Shown here: positions 17,773 to 25,490 of the stretch, in pieces
How positions within the stretch are numbered: the first letter of the stretch is position 1
Layout: every line of letters begins with the position of its first letter
Assembly (NCBI GenBank): GCA_942493245.1
Contig: OW818685.1
Span: 558,001-622,000 of the forward strand
Length of the DNA stretch: 64,000 nt
DNA from: DAOPYU01 sp942493245
Lineage (GTDB): Bacteria; Sumerlaeota; Sumerlaeia; UBA8349
Direction of reading: 5' to 3'
Notes under the pieces: model-generated
What the model was told of the DNA's origin: nothing
Seen by the model: the letters and a program-made list of their open reading frames with translations, nothing else
Database searches by the model: none
Program-made: the position numbers and the translations under genes

Positions 17773-17952
17773 AATATCAGACCCCCTTAATAAGCCTCCC
17801 GGCAGGGAACTCGAATGGAGGGGTGATGGGGTTGTTGTTCGGAAAAAGGGGCAATCCGCGGGTGCGATTCAATACGTGAGGTGTTTTCCCGGGATGGTTG
17901 GCGTCCAAACCCAGAACGGAAAATCATGCTCCAACCAGAAAGGACTCCTGAC

Positions 17953-19575
17953 ATGAGTATCAACAAGAAAATGGCTTGGATGGTGATTCTGAATATCCTG
18001 ATCCTGTCCGGGTTGTTCCTGATCGGTCGCCATGAAATGGGGAGCCAGAAGGATCTTATGACCGACCTGGTTCAACAACAGTTCATTCCCCTGGTTGACA
18101 AGGAAGTGTTGCCTCTTCTCGAAGGGGATACACTGGCTCTGATCAATGTGGAGTTCCCCTGGGTGGCGAAACACAACACCAGCTGGATTCTCATGCTCGA
18201 GGCGGACCGCGACGTGCATCAGGCTCTTATCGCGGAGAAAGACGCATTGGGCGCCACCACGCCTGAGGAACTGGCAAAAGCCGGGAAGGACAACACCGAC
18301 AACATCGAGCAGGCCCGGAAACGGATGGCGGATGCTTCCGTTGTGTTTGAATCGGAAGAAGCCAAGGCGTCTTACCAGCAATTTCTGGCCTCTTTTGACG
18401 CATGGGTAAAGAAATCGGGCGAGGTGGTCCAAAGCGCCCAGGATAAGGCCACCCGGCTCCCCTCCACCGATGTGGGAGGGGACGCCAGCAGTTTTCAGGT
18501 GATGCGCACCTTCATTGATAAACTGCAGGCGTCGGTCGAGGGCAGCATCAAACTGAATGAAGAGAAAATACAGGCGAAAAATGCGGAGGTCAACAAAGGT
18601 GTCACCTCCGTCAAGGAGCAGAGAACTGCCGTAATCGGCGTGTCGGATAAGGCGGAAAAAGAGGCCTCCCGGGGCATTCTGATTTTTGCCATTATCGGCA
18701 TCGTTGCCGGTCTTTTGTCCACCCTTCTCATGATCCTGATTGCCCGATCCATCACGGGCGCGCTCAGCCAGATCATTGTCACCCTGAACACGGGCACGGA
18801 CCAGGTCGAGTCGGCCTCGCTCCAGGTCGCCAGCTCGAGCCAGAACATGGCCGAAGGCGCCAGCCACCAGGCCTCGATGCTCGAGGAAACCACCGCCGCC
18901 CTCATCGGCCTGAGCGGACAAACCCAGCAGAATTCGCACAACGCAGATCAGACCAACTCGATGGCTGAGACCATGCTCAAAGCGGCGCAACGCGGAACCC
19001 AGGCCATGGAACGCATGACCGAAGCCATCCAGAAGATCAAAGCCTCCTCGAAAGATACGGCCAATATCATCCGCACCATTGACGAAATCGCCTTTCAAAC
19101 CAACCTGCTTGCCTTGAACGCCGCTGTCGAGGCCGCTCGCGCCGGAGAAGCCGGCAAGGGCTTCGCCGTGGTGGCCGAGGAAGTGCGCAACCTGGCGCAG
19201 CGCAGCGCCGAAGCGGCCAAGAATACGGCCGGTTTGATCGAAGAGTCGCAGCGTAATTCGGACAACGGTGTGGCCGTGAGCAACGAAGTCGCCGGGATCC
19301 TCGTCGAGATTGCCGACGCTACCGACAAGGTGACGGCTCTCAGCGCGCAAGTCTTCTCGGCTACCAAGGAGCAGGCGGAGAGTATCACCCAGATCAACAC
19401 CGCCATGACGCAACTCGATCAGGTCACTCAGTCGTCTGCCGCCAGTTCGGAAGAGGCGGCTTCGGCCAGCGAGGAACTTTCCTCCCAGGCCACGGAACTG
19501 GCGGGAATCGTCCTGAGATTGCGCGGTCTGGTGGGAGGGGCAAAACAGGAATCGCTCCAGATCGAGACCAACTGA
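17953..19575 (+). CDS. Methyl-accepting chemotaxis protein with four-helix-type sensor domain
   Basis: The start at 17953 is set by gaaagga 8 bases upstream; the open frame extends further 5' without support. TM1 is at about residues 7-26. A helical periplasmic domain of about 210 residues (4HB_MCP-like) follows, then TM2 at about 240-264, then the cytoplasmic signalling domain. The CheA/CheW-binding hairpin tip reads IDEIAFQTNLLALNAAVEAA. After TM2 (LIARSITGAL) the sequence runs almost directly into the coiled coil; a full HAMP domain is not evident. The C-terminus lacks a CheR-tethering pentapeptide. Its promoter is of flagellar type. Confidence 0.95.
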   Translation: MSINKKMAWMVILNILILSGLFLIGRHEMGSQKDLMTDLVQQQFIPLVDKEVLPLLEGDTLALINVEFPWVAKHNTSWILMLEADRDVHQALIAEKDALGATTPEELAKAGKDNTDNIEQARKRMADASVVFESEEAKASYQQFLASFDAWVKKSGEVVQSAQDKATRLPSTDVGGDASSFQVMRTFIDKLQASVEGSIKLNEEKIQAKNAEVNKGVTSVKEQRTAVIGVSDKAEKEASRGILIFAIIGIVAGLLSTLLMILIARSITGALSQIIVTLNTGTDQVESASLQVASSSQNMAEGASHQASMLEETTAALIGLSGQTQQNSHNADQTNSMAETMLKAAQRGTQAMERMTEAIQKIKASSKDTANIIRTIDEIAFQTNLLALNAAVEAARAGEAGKGFAVVAEEVRNLAQRSAEAAKNTAGLIEESQRNSDNGVAVSNEVAGILVEIADATDKVTALSAQVFSATKEQAESITQINTAMTQLDQVTQSSAASSEEAASASEELSSQATELAGIVLRLRGLVGGAKQESLQIETN

Positions 19576-19624
19576 TCCGCTGCCCGGAGCATTCCGGGCT
19601 GGGTCTCGGTAAATCGAAAGCGCA

Positions 19625-19666
19625 GTTGAGCGCCACTCGTCTTGTACGGTGGCGCTCAACTTTTTT
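19625..19666 (+). terminator. Rho-independent terminator of the chemoreceptor gene
   Basis: gttgagcgcca (19625-19635) and tggcgctcaac (19650-19660) form an 11-bp perfect stem followed by six T. Confidence 0.92.
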
Positions 19667-19687
19667 GTGGCCGCTTTGTTCACCCGA

Positions 19688-20986
19688 TCATTCCGCCGTG
19701 GGTTTTTCCTTTGCCTTGAAGACCGCCTCGACCGCCTCCAGGTATTTCATGCCGTTGCGCGCGTCCGGTTCCAGGTAACTTCCCTCAGTCCATTCGTTCC
19801 ACGAGTTGACGGTGATGACATGGGGGCCGTTCTGCTCGATCAGTTTTTTCTTTGTCTCAGCCAGCGCATTCTGGAATCGCTCGGGTGTGTTGCCGGAGAT
19901 GGTGTTCGTGAAGGGGTAACCCGTGTTACCGAATTCCTGCGACTGGTTGGTGCGGGGACTGGAGTCCCACCCCATCGAGACGTTGGGGAAATAGGGCACG
20001 CCGAACATCCCGCGCGCTTTTTCCCAGTATTTTCCGTATTCCTGCTGAACCCACCCGTAATCGGTTTTCAGATCGTTAAGGGGGACATGGTGGATCCAGA
20101 CATAGGACGTCACGCTGTCGAATCCGAGGCGCTTGACCAGGTCGGCGGCGTCCACCGGGGTGGACTCGCCGGGCAGGATCGGCTGTCCCCACACCACGGC
20201 GTTCAGGTGCAGGCCGGGCAGCCCGGCGTCCCGGGCCATCTGGCGGAAGCGGTCGAGCGCCGCGCGGGTGGCTTCGACACTGCCGAAACTCTCGGTGAGT
20301 TTGTTGAGTTCGTAGAACGAAAAATAGGGCTTGCCGTCCAGAGTCCAGTAAGACGGGTGCTTGAAGTACTTCTCAATGACAAGTCGGCAGATCGTCTCGA
20401 AGGTCTCGGGCTTGATTTTGCCGGGATAGAGTCGTTTGGCCGGTTCCGGGCGGGTATAGGGGAAAATATCGAGCCAGTCGTGGTTGGCCCACATCAGGGC
20501 GAACTTGAGGCGTTGATTGTTCGGAGCGCCCAGAAAACCCTCATCCAGCCCTTTGTTCAGAAACGGGCCATCGTCGTAGTAGTACCAGTCGAAAATGAAG
20601 GCGCTGATACCGTGATCGGCCGCTGCGGCGATTTTTTGTGCCATCGCTTTCGGGTCCGACTCGTCGGTTTCGCCCCACAGGGGGACGTTGGGTTGCAGAT
20701 GGCCCGGAAAACGCGGGGTGGCGGCTCGAACCAGTTCCCATTCGCTCCAGGGACGCCCCCATTTCTTGGTGTTGCGCACATCGTCCGGGTGGTAGTTGGG
20801 AAAATAATAGGCGGCGACGGTGAACGGCTGGGCCTGGGTGTGCGAGACCGTATGAGGCGATGAAGAAGCATTTACCGGATTCATCCGATCGGCCACTTTG
20901 TAGGGGGACTCTTCTGTCGCTGTGACATTCAGCGCTCCGAGGGAAAAGACTGTCAGCGTCATTATGATTTGGACTAAACATTGCAT
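19688..20986 (-). CDS. Secreted GH99/WbsX-like protein
   Basis: The core (from about residue 50) matches the WbsX / glycosyltransferase-WbsX / GH99-like TIM-barrel family. Landmarks are AYYFPNYHPDD, WSEWELVRAA, the HGISAFIFDWYYYDDGPFL strand, LKFALMWANHDW and the C-terminal VITVNSWNEWTEGSYLEPD. Such domains act on alpha-mannan-like or O-antigen-type glycans. The ATG at 20986 has ggagg 8 bases upstream. The N-terminus is an export signal whose next residues (TEESPYKVADR) match the start of the neighbouring SOUL-family protein, so the leader looks borrowed. It is the second gene of a two-gene unit, 19 bases after the SOUL gene. Confidence 0.85.
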   Translation of the reverse strand: MQCLVQIIMTLTVFSLGALNVTATEESPYKVADRMNPVNASSSPHTVSHTQAQPFTVAAYYFPNYHPDDVRNTKKWGRPWSEWELVRAATPRFPGHLQPNVPLWGETDESDPKAMAQKIAAAADHGISAFIFDWYYYDDGPFLNKGLDEGFLGAPNNQRLKFALMWANHDWLDIFPYTRPEPAKRLYPGKIKPETFETICRLVIEKYFKHPSYWTLDGKPYFSFYELNKLTESFGSVEATRAALDRFRQMARDAGLPGLHLNAVVWGQPILPGESTPVDAADLVKRLGFDSVTSYVWIHHVPLNDLKTDYGWVQQEYGKYWEKARGMFGVPYFPNVSMGWDSSPRTNQSQEFGNTGYPFTNTISGNTPERFQNALAETKKKLIEQNGPHVITVNSWNEWTEGSYLEPDARNGMKYLEAVEAVFKAKEKPTAE

Positions 20987-21005
20987 GACCACGGCCTCCG
21001 ATGTG

Positions 21006-21659
21006 TTATTGAGTCGTCTCCGATTTTTCTATATCAGCCGCCGATTTTATCGGGATCTGAATCTCGTTCCGTCGCAGAAACCAAGGGGTGAAGGGCGGGT
21101 TGTAGCGGGCCCAGACGGATTCCCCCACAGGGGAAAGTCCTTTTTCTTTGATCCACGACTCCAGTTTCAACTTGTGTTCACGGTAACTTTTCTCACTCCA
21201 GAGACCGGAGTAGCGCACGGTGGCCATTCGGCGAGCGGGAACTTGACGCAATGTGACTTTGGGATCCTCCGGCTGGGGAAGTGTTTCCAGGGTGTACGAG
21301 GTCGGCATCATGAAACTGACTGCCCATCGTTCCTGAACACGCTGCTGAGCTACGGGAGCGGTCATCTCGATCTTTTCCCCTGTTGCCTCTTGACTGACGG
21401 GCGCCGTCATCGCCACTTTGGCTTCTGCGCGGTTCTTGCCTGAAATATAACCAAAGAGTCTGTTGAAGGCCGTGTTTCCAGCCTCTTCAAGGTCTCCTTC
21501 TACGACGGTTTCGGCGAGAATGCAGGGTTCATAGTCCCGGATTTCGAACGACTTCTCTTTTTCGACTACTTTGTACGGCGCTTCTTCTATCGCCAGGACA
21601 TTCATCACTTCCAGGGACAGAATTGTTGCTGCTATTACGATCCAAATTGAATATTTCAT
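21006..21659 (-). CDS. Secreted SOUL-family heme-binding-like protein
   Basis: A cleavable signal peptide (about residues 1-23) is followed by the SOUL/HEBP pattern. This starts with EEAPYKVVEKEKSFEIRDYEPCILAETVVEG and includes FNRLFGYISGKN, KVAMTAPVSQE and a second MTAPVAQQ, then SFMMPTSYTLETLPQPEDPKV and the C-terminal ARYNPPFTPWFLRRNEI. The full family length is present (217 residues). SOUL proteins bind heme or fatty molecules; in bacteria the role is uncertain. The ATG at 21659 is supported by ggtgga. It is transcribed together with the GH99-like gene. Confidence 0.9.
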   Translation of the reverse strand: MKYSIWIVIAATILSLEVMNVLAIEEAPYKVVEKEKSFEIRDYEPCILAETVVEGDLEEAGNTAFNRLFGYISGKNRAEAKVAMTAPVSQEATGEKIEMTAPVAQQRVQERWAVSFMMPTSYTLETLPQPEDPKVTLRQVPARRMATVRYSGLWSEKSYREHKLKLESWIKEKGLSPVGESVWARYNPPFTPWFLRRNEIQIPIKSAADIEKSETTQ

Positions 21660-21914
21660 AATTTTCCACCCCCAAAGGCTTAGATCCAGGTAGGCCCATC
21701 GACACACTCTACGGTTTACGCTCACGCGTCCAGCAGGTATGGAGCCTGAACCCTGTTGTCCGTTCCGAATATCCCACTATGATCCCGGACCAGCCCGTTT
21801 TTCAAGGCATTTCCGATTTCCGATTTCACCGACGATACCTTGAGCAGTCTCTCGTTTGCGGATCGAGGGAAATCCGTTTGCCGCGCAGCAAGATAACCCA
21901 ACCGGGGGAAGGTC

Positions 21915-21947
21915 TGGGTCAAATCTGCATTCTTTGCAGGGTGATCC
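21915..21947 (+). promoter_or_regulatory. Candidate upstream activator site for the sigma-54 promoter
   Basis: CTGCA-N5-TGCAG (21925-21939) is a perfect inverted repeat, and outside it gggtca and tgatccc extend the symmetry. It lies about 85-105 bases upstream of the -24 box, where NtrC-family activators usually bind. A second palindrome (tttccc-tt-gggaaa) lies closer, at 21993-22006. Confidence 0.45.
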
Positions 21948-22018
21948 CGCTCTTGTGATTTTCCTGCATAGCCACGCACCCGATCCGGAGGTTTTCCCTT
22001 GGGAAACAGCCATTTTTG

Positions 22019-22035
22019 TTGGCATAGCTCTTGCC
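22019..22035 (+). promoter_or_regulatory. Sigma-54 (-24/-12) promoter
   Basis: TTGGCATAGCTCTTGCC has the invariant GG (22021-22022) and GC (22033-22034) exactly ten bases apart and matches TGGCAC-N5-TTGC at all but one or two positions. It stands about 60 bases before the small secreted protein gene, whose neighbours encode a kinase and an NtrC-type activator. Confidence 0.8.
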
Positions 22036-22092
22036 ATAACACTCGTCATGCGGTTTAGCGCCGCTGAGAAGACTTTCAACAGGAGGAAAAGC

Positions 22093-22425
22093 ATGAAACG
22101 CATGGTTAAAATTCTCGGGTTGGCCGCAATGGTTGCGGCGGGATCGTTGCTTGTGTCGTCTGTTTCCGCGCAAAACAACGGCAGTGCCGGCAAGGGACAG
22201 TCCGTACAGTGCCCGACCGGCGGTCAAGGTCAGTGTGATGGAACGGGCAAAGGTCAGGGCTGGGGCCGTGGCAAAGGCCAGTGTGATGGAACCGGCAAGC
22301 GTATCCGCGCCCAGGATGGCTCGGGCGCCGGTTACGGTCGTGGCCAGGGAAAAGGCAAGGGTGGTCAGCAGGGAGGGGGCACCTGTGACGGTACGGGTCC
22401 CAAAGGCAAGGGTAAAGGGCGCTGA
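22093..22425 (+). CDS. Small secreted Gly/Lys-rich protein with CDGTG repeats
   Basis: The 110-residue product has a clear Sec signal (MKRMVKILGLAAMVAAG.., cleavage near VSA-QN). It is followed by a low-complexity mature part made of repeated blocks: GQCDGTGKGQGWGRG, GQCDGTGKRIRAQDG, GYGRGQGKGKGG and GTCDGTGPKGKGKGR. Four Cys remain after cleavage, three of them in CDGTG. The ribosome-binding site aggaggaa is excellent (start 22093). The sigma-54 promoter 60 bases upstream and the kinase/NtrC-type regulator downstream suggest an envelope protein controlled by them, as ZraP is by ZraSR, though there is no sequence similarity to ZraP. Metal or thiol chemistry is possible but unproven. Confidence 0.8.
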   Translation: MKRMVKILGLAAMVAAGSLLVSSVSAQNNGSAGKGQSVQCPTGGQGQCDGTGKGQGWGRGKGQCDGTGKRIRAQDGSGAGYGRGQGKGKGGQQGGGTCDGTGPKGKGKGR

Positions 22426-22511
22426 TTCTGAGCGGTCTCTCAACGGATGGGACACGTGACCCTATCTGGGTGGGGCTTGGGTTGAAGTCTTGGCCCAAGC
22501 CGGAAAGAAAG

Positions 22512-22562
22512 GCAGTCAAGCCGCCAGCAAAAGGATATTCGGCGGCTTGACTGCTCAATGTC
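22512..22562 (+). terminator. Strong hairpin after the small secreted protein gene
   Basis: gcagtcaagccgcc (22512-22525) and ggcggcttgactgc (22541-22554) make a perfect 14-bp stem; only a weak T-rich tail follows. It may attenuate rather than fully stop transcription into the kinase gene. Confidence 0.65.
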
Positions 22563-22734
22563 TTTTATGGAGCACGGGTAAAACATTGGTAAGGAGCATT
22601 TGGGCCGAGACTCCATCCCGAACTCCTGAGGTCTGGATGATTGTCTCAAGAAACGGCACGGTTTTTTCAGATAGGTTTTGACCATTACTCGTGGGCGCCG
22701 TAATCTGAATGGAACAAAGAGAAAGCGGGCGGGG

Positions 22735-24096
22735 ATGCCTGTTGAGGATCTGCTGAGAATGTTCTGCCGACGAATCCATCTGCTCTGTGCCCTGATTGCC
22801 TTGCTTATGGCCGGCATTATCACGACCGGATTATGGCTCAACTATGAAAAGGAATGTGACGGGCAGGCCCGGGTTTTGATCGTTCGGGGCCGGACGGTTC
22901 TCCTGGCGCTCGAGAGTAGTCTGCGCTCTCACCGCCGCATGGGCGGAGGATTTGAGCAGAACGTGCAGTCGCTGGTCGAGGAATCTGCCCGAAATCAGGG
23001 GATTATCGGATTGGGGATTTACGACCGGGATGGCCAGATGCTGGCCTGTGGTGGAAAACTGCCCGAGCGGCTCAAACTCAAGACCGACTCAGAGTGGACA
23101 AGCAGTGGGCTTCTGATGGCGCAGCAGAGCCAGATCCAGGAGAACGAAGACGGTCACGCCAGCGCTCCCGGATTTGGCAGGGGGCGGGGGCGGCAGATGT
23201 CCGAATCTATCCGTGCGGCATATCAGGGGCCGATCTGGCTGGCTGTTTTGCTGGATGACGCGGAGTATCACCAGGCGCTGACTAAAGAACGCTGGCGTTT
23301 TGCGCTTTCCCTGGTTGCAGCCTTGATGGTTTTTGTTCTGGGGCTTGGGATGATTGTGCTGATCCAGCGCCAGGGACGTCTGCGCGCGGATCTGAGCCTG
23401 GCAATCGAACGGGAAAAGCGACTGGAGGAGTTGGCCCGCCTCGGAGCGGGTCTGGCGCATGAGACCAAGAACCCCCTGAGCTTGATCCGAGGTCTTGCAC
23501 AGGGGTGGCTGACCCGGCCTGGCGCCGGGCAGGACCTGCGGCGCGAGGCCCAACAGATCGTCAATGAAGCGGACCGGGTGGTAGGCCGGATCAATTCCTT
23601 TCTGCTCTACTCGCGCTTGCCAGAGCCCAAGGTCCAGACCGTCGCACTCGCCTCCGTACTGGACGATCTGGTTGGGCTTTTTCAGGATGAGGCCCGATCC
23701 AAGGGGGTGACGCTCAAACTTTTGGCGGTCTCAACCGGCATTCTGGCCGATCTCGATATGCTGCGTCAGGTTGTGGTCAATCTGCTGGCAAACGCCTTGG
23801 CCTTCTGCCGATCGGGTGATACCCTAGAAATCGCTCTGTTGCCGGATCTTTCGGGTGATTCCGGGAAGGGAACCCTTTGCATCCGGGATACGGGTTCTGG
23901 AATCGCACCCGAGGATTTACCGCGTGTGACGGAACCCTATTTCACGCGTCGTCCGGGCGGCACGGGATTGGGATTGGCGATCGTTAGACAAATCGCCGAA
24001 GCGCACGGCTGGCAACTCGATATCCAATCTTCCCCAGGCCAGGGCACATCGGTGCGTATTGTGGGTTTGCGTAAGGAAAGAGACGGTCGTTCATGA
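22735..24096 (+). CDS. Membrane sensor histidine kinase (ZraS/AtoS-like)
   Basis: Two membrane segments (about residues 16-36 and 175-197) enclose a periplasmic sensor region of about 140 residues that includes a Gly/Arg-rich patch (PGFGRGRGRQ) echoing the small secreted protein. The cytoplasmic part has the H-box with His242 (GLAHETKNPLSLIRG), the N-box (VVVNLLANALAF), the G1 box (IRDTGSGIAPEDL) and the G2 box (GGTGLGLAIVRQIAEAHGW). It therefore has all the parts needed for autophosphorylation. The start is uncertain: TTG 22678, ATG 22735 and ATG 22759 (gagga 10 bases upstream) are all possible. The gene overlaps the regulator gene by four bases (ATGA). Confidence 0.92.
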   Translation: MPVEDLLRMFCRRIHLLCALIALLMAGIITTGLWLNYEKECDGQARVLIVRGRTVLLALESSLRSHRRMGGGFEQNVQSLVEESARNQGIIGLGIYDRDGQMLACGGKLPERLKLKTDSEWTSSGLLMAQQSQIQENEDGHASAPGFGRGRGRQMSESIRAAYQGPIWLAVLLDDAEYHQALTKERWRFALSLVAALMVFVLGLGMIVLIQRQGRLRADLSLAIEREKRLEELARLGAGLAHETKNPLSLIRGLAQGWLTRPGAGQDLRREAQQIVNEADRVVGRINSFLLYSRLPEPKVQTVALASVLDDLVGLFQDEARSKGVTLKLLAVSTGILADLDMLRQVVVNLLANALAFCRSGDTLEIALLPDLSGDSGKGTLCIRDTGSGIAPEDLPRVTEPYFTRRPGGTGLGLAIVRQIAEAHGWQLDIQSSPGQGTSVRIVGLRKERDGRS

Positions 24097-25436
24097 GCGC
24101 ACCCGACCGTCTCCCGCTCATCGCCGTTGTAGATGATGACGCCCAGCAGAGGCGGATTCTGCGAGACGCCTTACTGGCGGCCGATTATGCCGTGGTCGAG
24201 GCCGAAAATGGCCTCGGAGCCATCGCTCTGTCTCGTACACAGCCGCTGGACGCCCTGCTGCTCGATGTGTGCATGCCCGAGATGAACGGACTGGAAGCTC
24301 TTTCGACGATCAAACAGGAACATCCGCAACTCGTTGTGATTTTGTTGACCGCCTTTATTGACGTACGGGACGCCGTGACGGCCATCAAAAACGGGGCGCA
24401 CGATTATCTGGAAAAGCCGGTGGATCTGGACGAACTGATCGTTGCGGTAGATGAGGCGCTGGACAGAGAGCGCGGGGGGACAACGCGGTCTTCCGAACCG
24501 GAACTTCAATTACCCCCCGGTATTATTGCCGAAAGCCATGCCATGCGCAGTGTCCTGCACGAAGCCCTGCGTGTGGCGCCCACAGAGGCGCCGGTTCTTA
24601 TTCTGGGGGAGAGCGGCACGGGTAAGGAAGTGGTGGCCCGGTTTATCCATGACCATAGTACGCGCAGCCGTCACCCGTTTATGGCGGTCAATTGCGCCGC
24701 GTTACCCGAAAACATGATCGAAAGCGAGCTGTTTGGGCACGAGCGCGGAGCCTTCACCGGGGCTGTGCAGGCCAAGCCCGGCCGTTTCGAGGAGGCTTCC
24801 GGCAGCACGCTTCTGCTGGATGAGATTGGCGAGATGCCCCTGGCGCTGCAACCCAAACTTTTGCGTGTCCTCGAGGAACAGACCCTGCGGCGGCTCGGGG
24901 GAACGAGGGAGATCAAGGTGGATTCCCGCGTCATCGCCGCCACCAACCGGGCGCTGGAAAATGAGGTGCGGGAGGGACGTTTCCGCGAGGACCTGCTCTA
25001 CCGGATCAATCTTTTCACACTGCATATTCCGCCACTTCGTGAACGTCGGGACGACATTCTGCCACTGGCCGATCGTTTCCTCCAGGGGCAGGGCGTACGC
25101 GAGAAGCGTTTTTCGCCGGCGGTTCAGCACGCTCTGATGGAATACCCTTGGCCCGGCAATGTCCGCGAACTGCGCAACGCAGTCATTCGTGCCGCCATCA
25201 TTGCGCGAGGCTCCTTGATTCTGCCCGATGATCTGCCTGAACCCATGCGTGCGACGGACGTAAACCCGGGCGAGACGCTTCCGGTCGAGGGGTTGACGGG
25301 CGACATGGAGGAAATCCAGAAGAAGGCTATTCTGAACGCGCTGCAACAGACCGGTGGTAACAAGACACACGCCGCCAATTTGCTGGGAATAAGTCGGCGG
25401 AATCTGATTTATAAATTGCGTTCCTATGGGATGTGA
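24093..25436 (+). CDS. NtrC-family sigma-54-dependent response regulator
   Basis: The domains in order are a receiver (residues 8-125, phosphoacceptor Asp58 in LLLDVCMPEMNG, Lys108), an AAA+ sigma-54 activator domain and a C-terminal Fis-type helix-turn-helix. The activator domain has the Walker A GESGTGKE (172-179), the sigma-54-contacting GAFTGA loop (219-224) and the arginine-finger region. The helix-turn-helix region reads GGNKTHAANLLGISRRNLIYKL. At 447 residues it is complete. It is translationally coupled to the kinase gene. A sigma-54 promoter with a suitable upstream palindrome precedes the small secreted protein gene about 2 kb upstream, the obvious target. Confidence 0.95.
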   Translation: MSAPDRLPLIAVVDDDAQQRRILRDALLAADYAVVEAENGLGAIALSRTQPLDALLLDVCMPEMNGLEALSTIKQEHPQLVVILLTAFIDVRDAVTAIKNGAHDYLEKPVDLDELIVAVDEALDRERGGTTRSSEPELQLPPGIIAESHAMRSVLHEALRVAPTEAPVLILGESGTGKEVVARFIHDHSTRSRHPFMAVNCAALPENMIESELFGHERGAFTGAVQAKPGRFEEASGSTLLLDEIGEMPLALQPKLLRVLEEQTLRRLGGTREIKVDSRVIAATNRALENEVREGRFREDLLYRINLFTLHIPPLRERRDDILPLADRFLQGQGVREKRFSPAVQHALMEYPWPGNVRELRNAVIRAAIIARGSLILPDDLPEPMRATDVNPGETLPVEGLTGDMEEIQKKAILNALQQTGGNKTHAANLLGISRRNLIYKLRSYGM

Positions 25437-25490
25437 TGGCAAAAGATCCCGAAGTTAAATCGAAAGAGTATCCGCGATTTCGCGTCGGAG

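Noticed and set aside
21722..22042. 106-codon open frame on the minus strand before the secreted repeat protein
   Set aside because: It covers the sigma-54 promoter and upstream palindrome, has no ribosome-binding site and no recognisable product.
22655..22675. Second sigma-54 promoter before the kinase gene (cggcacggttttttca)
   Set aside because: The -12 GC is missing (TTTC), so the match is too weak to report.
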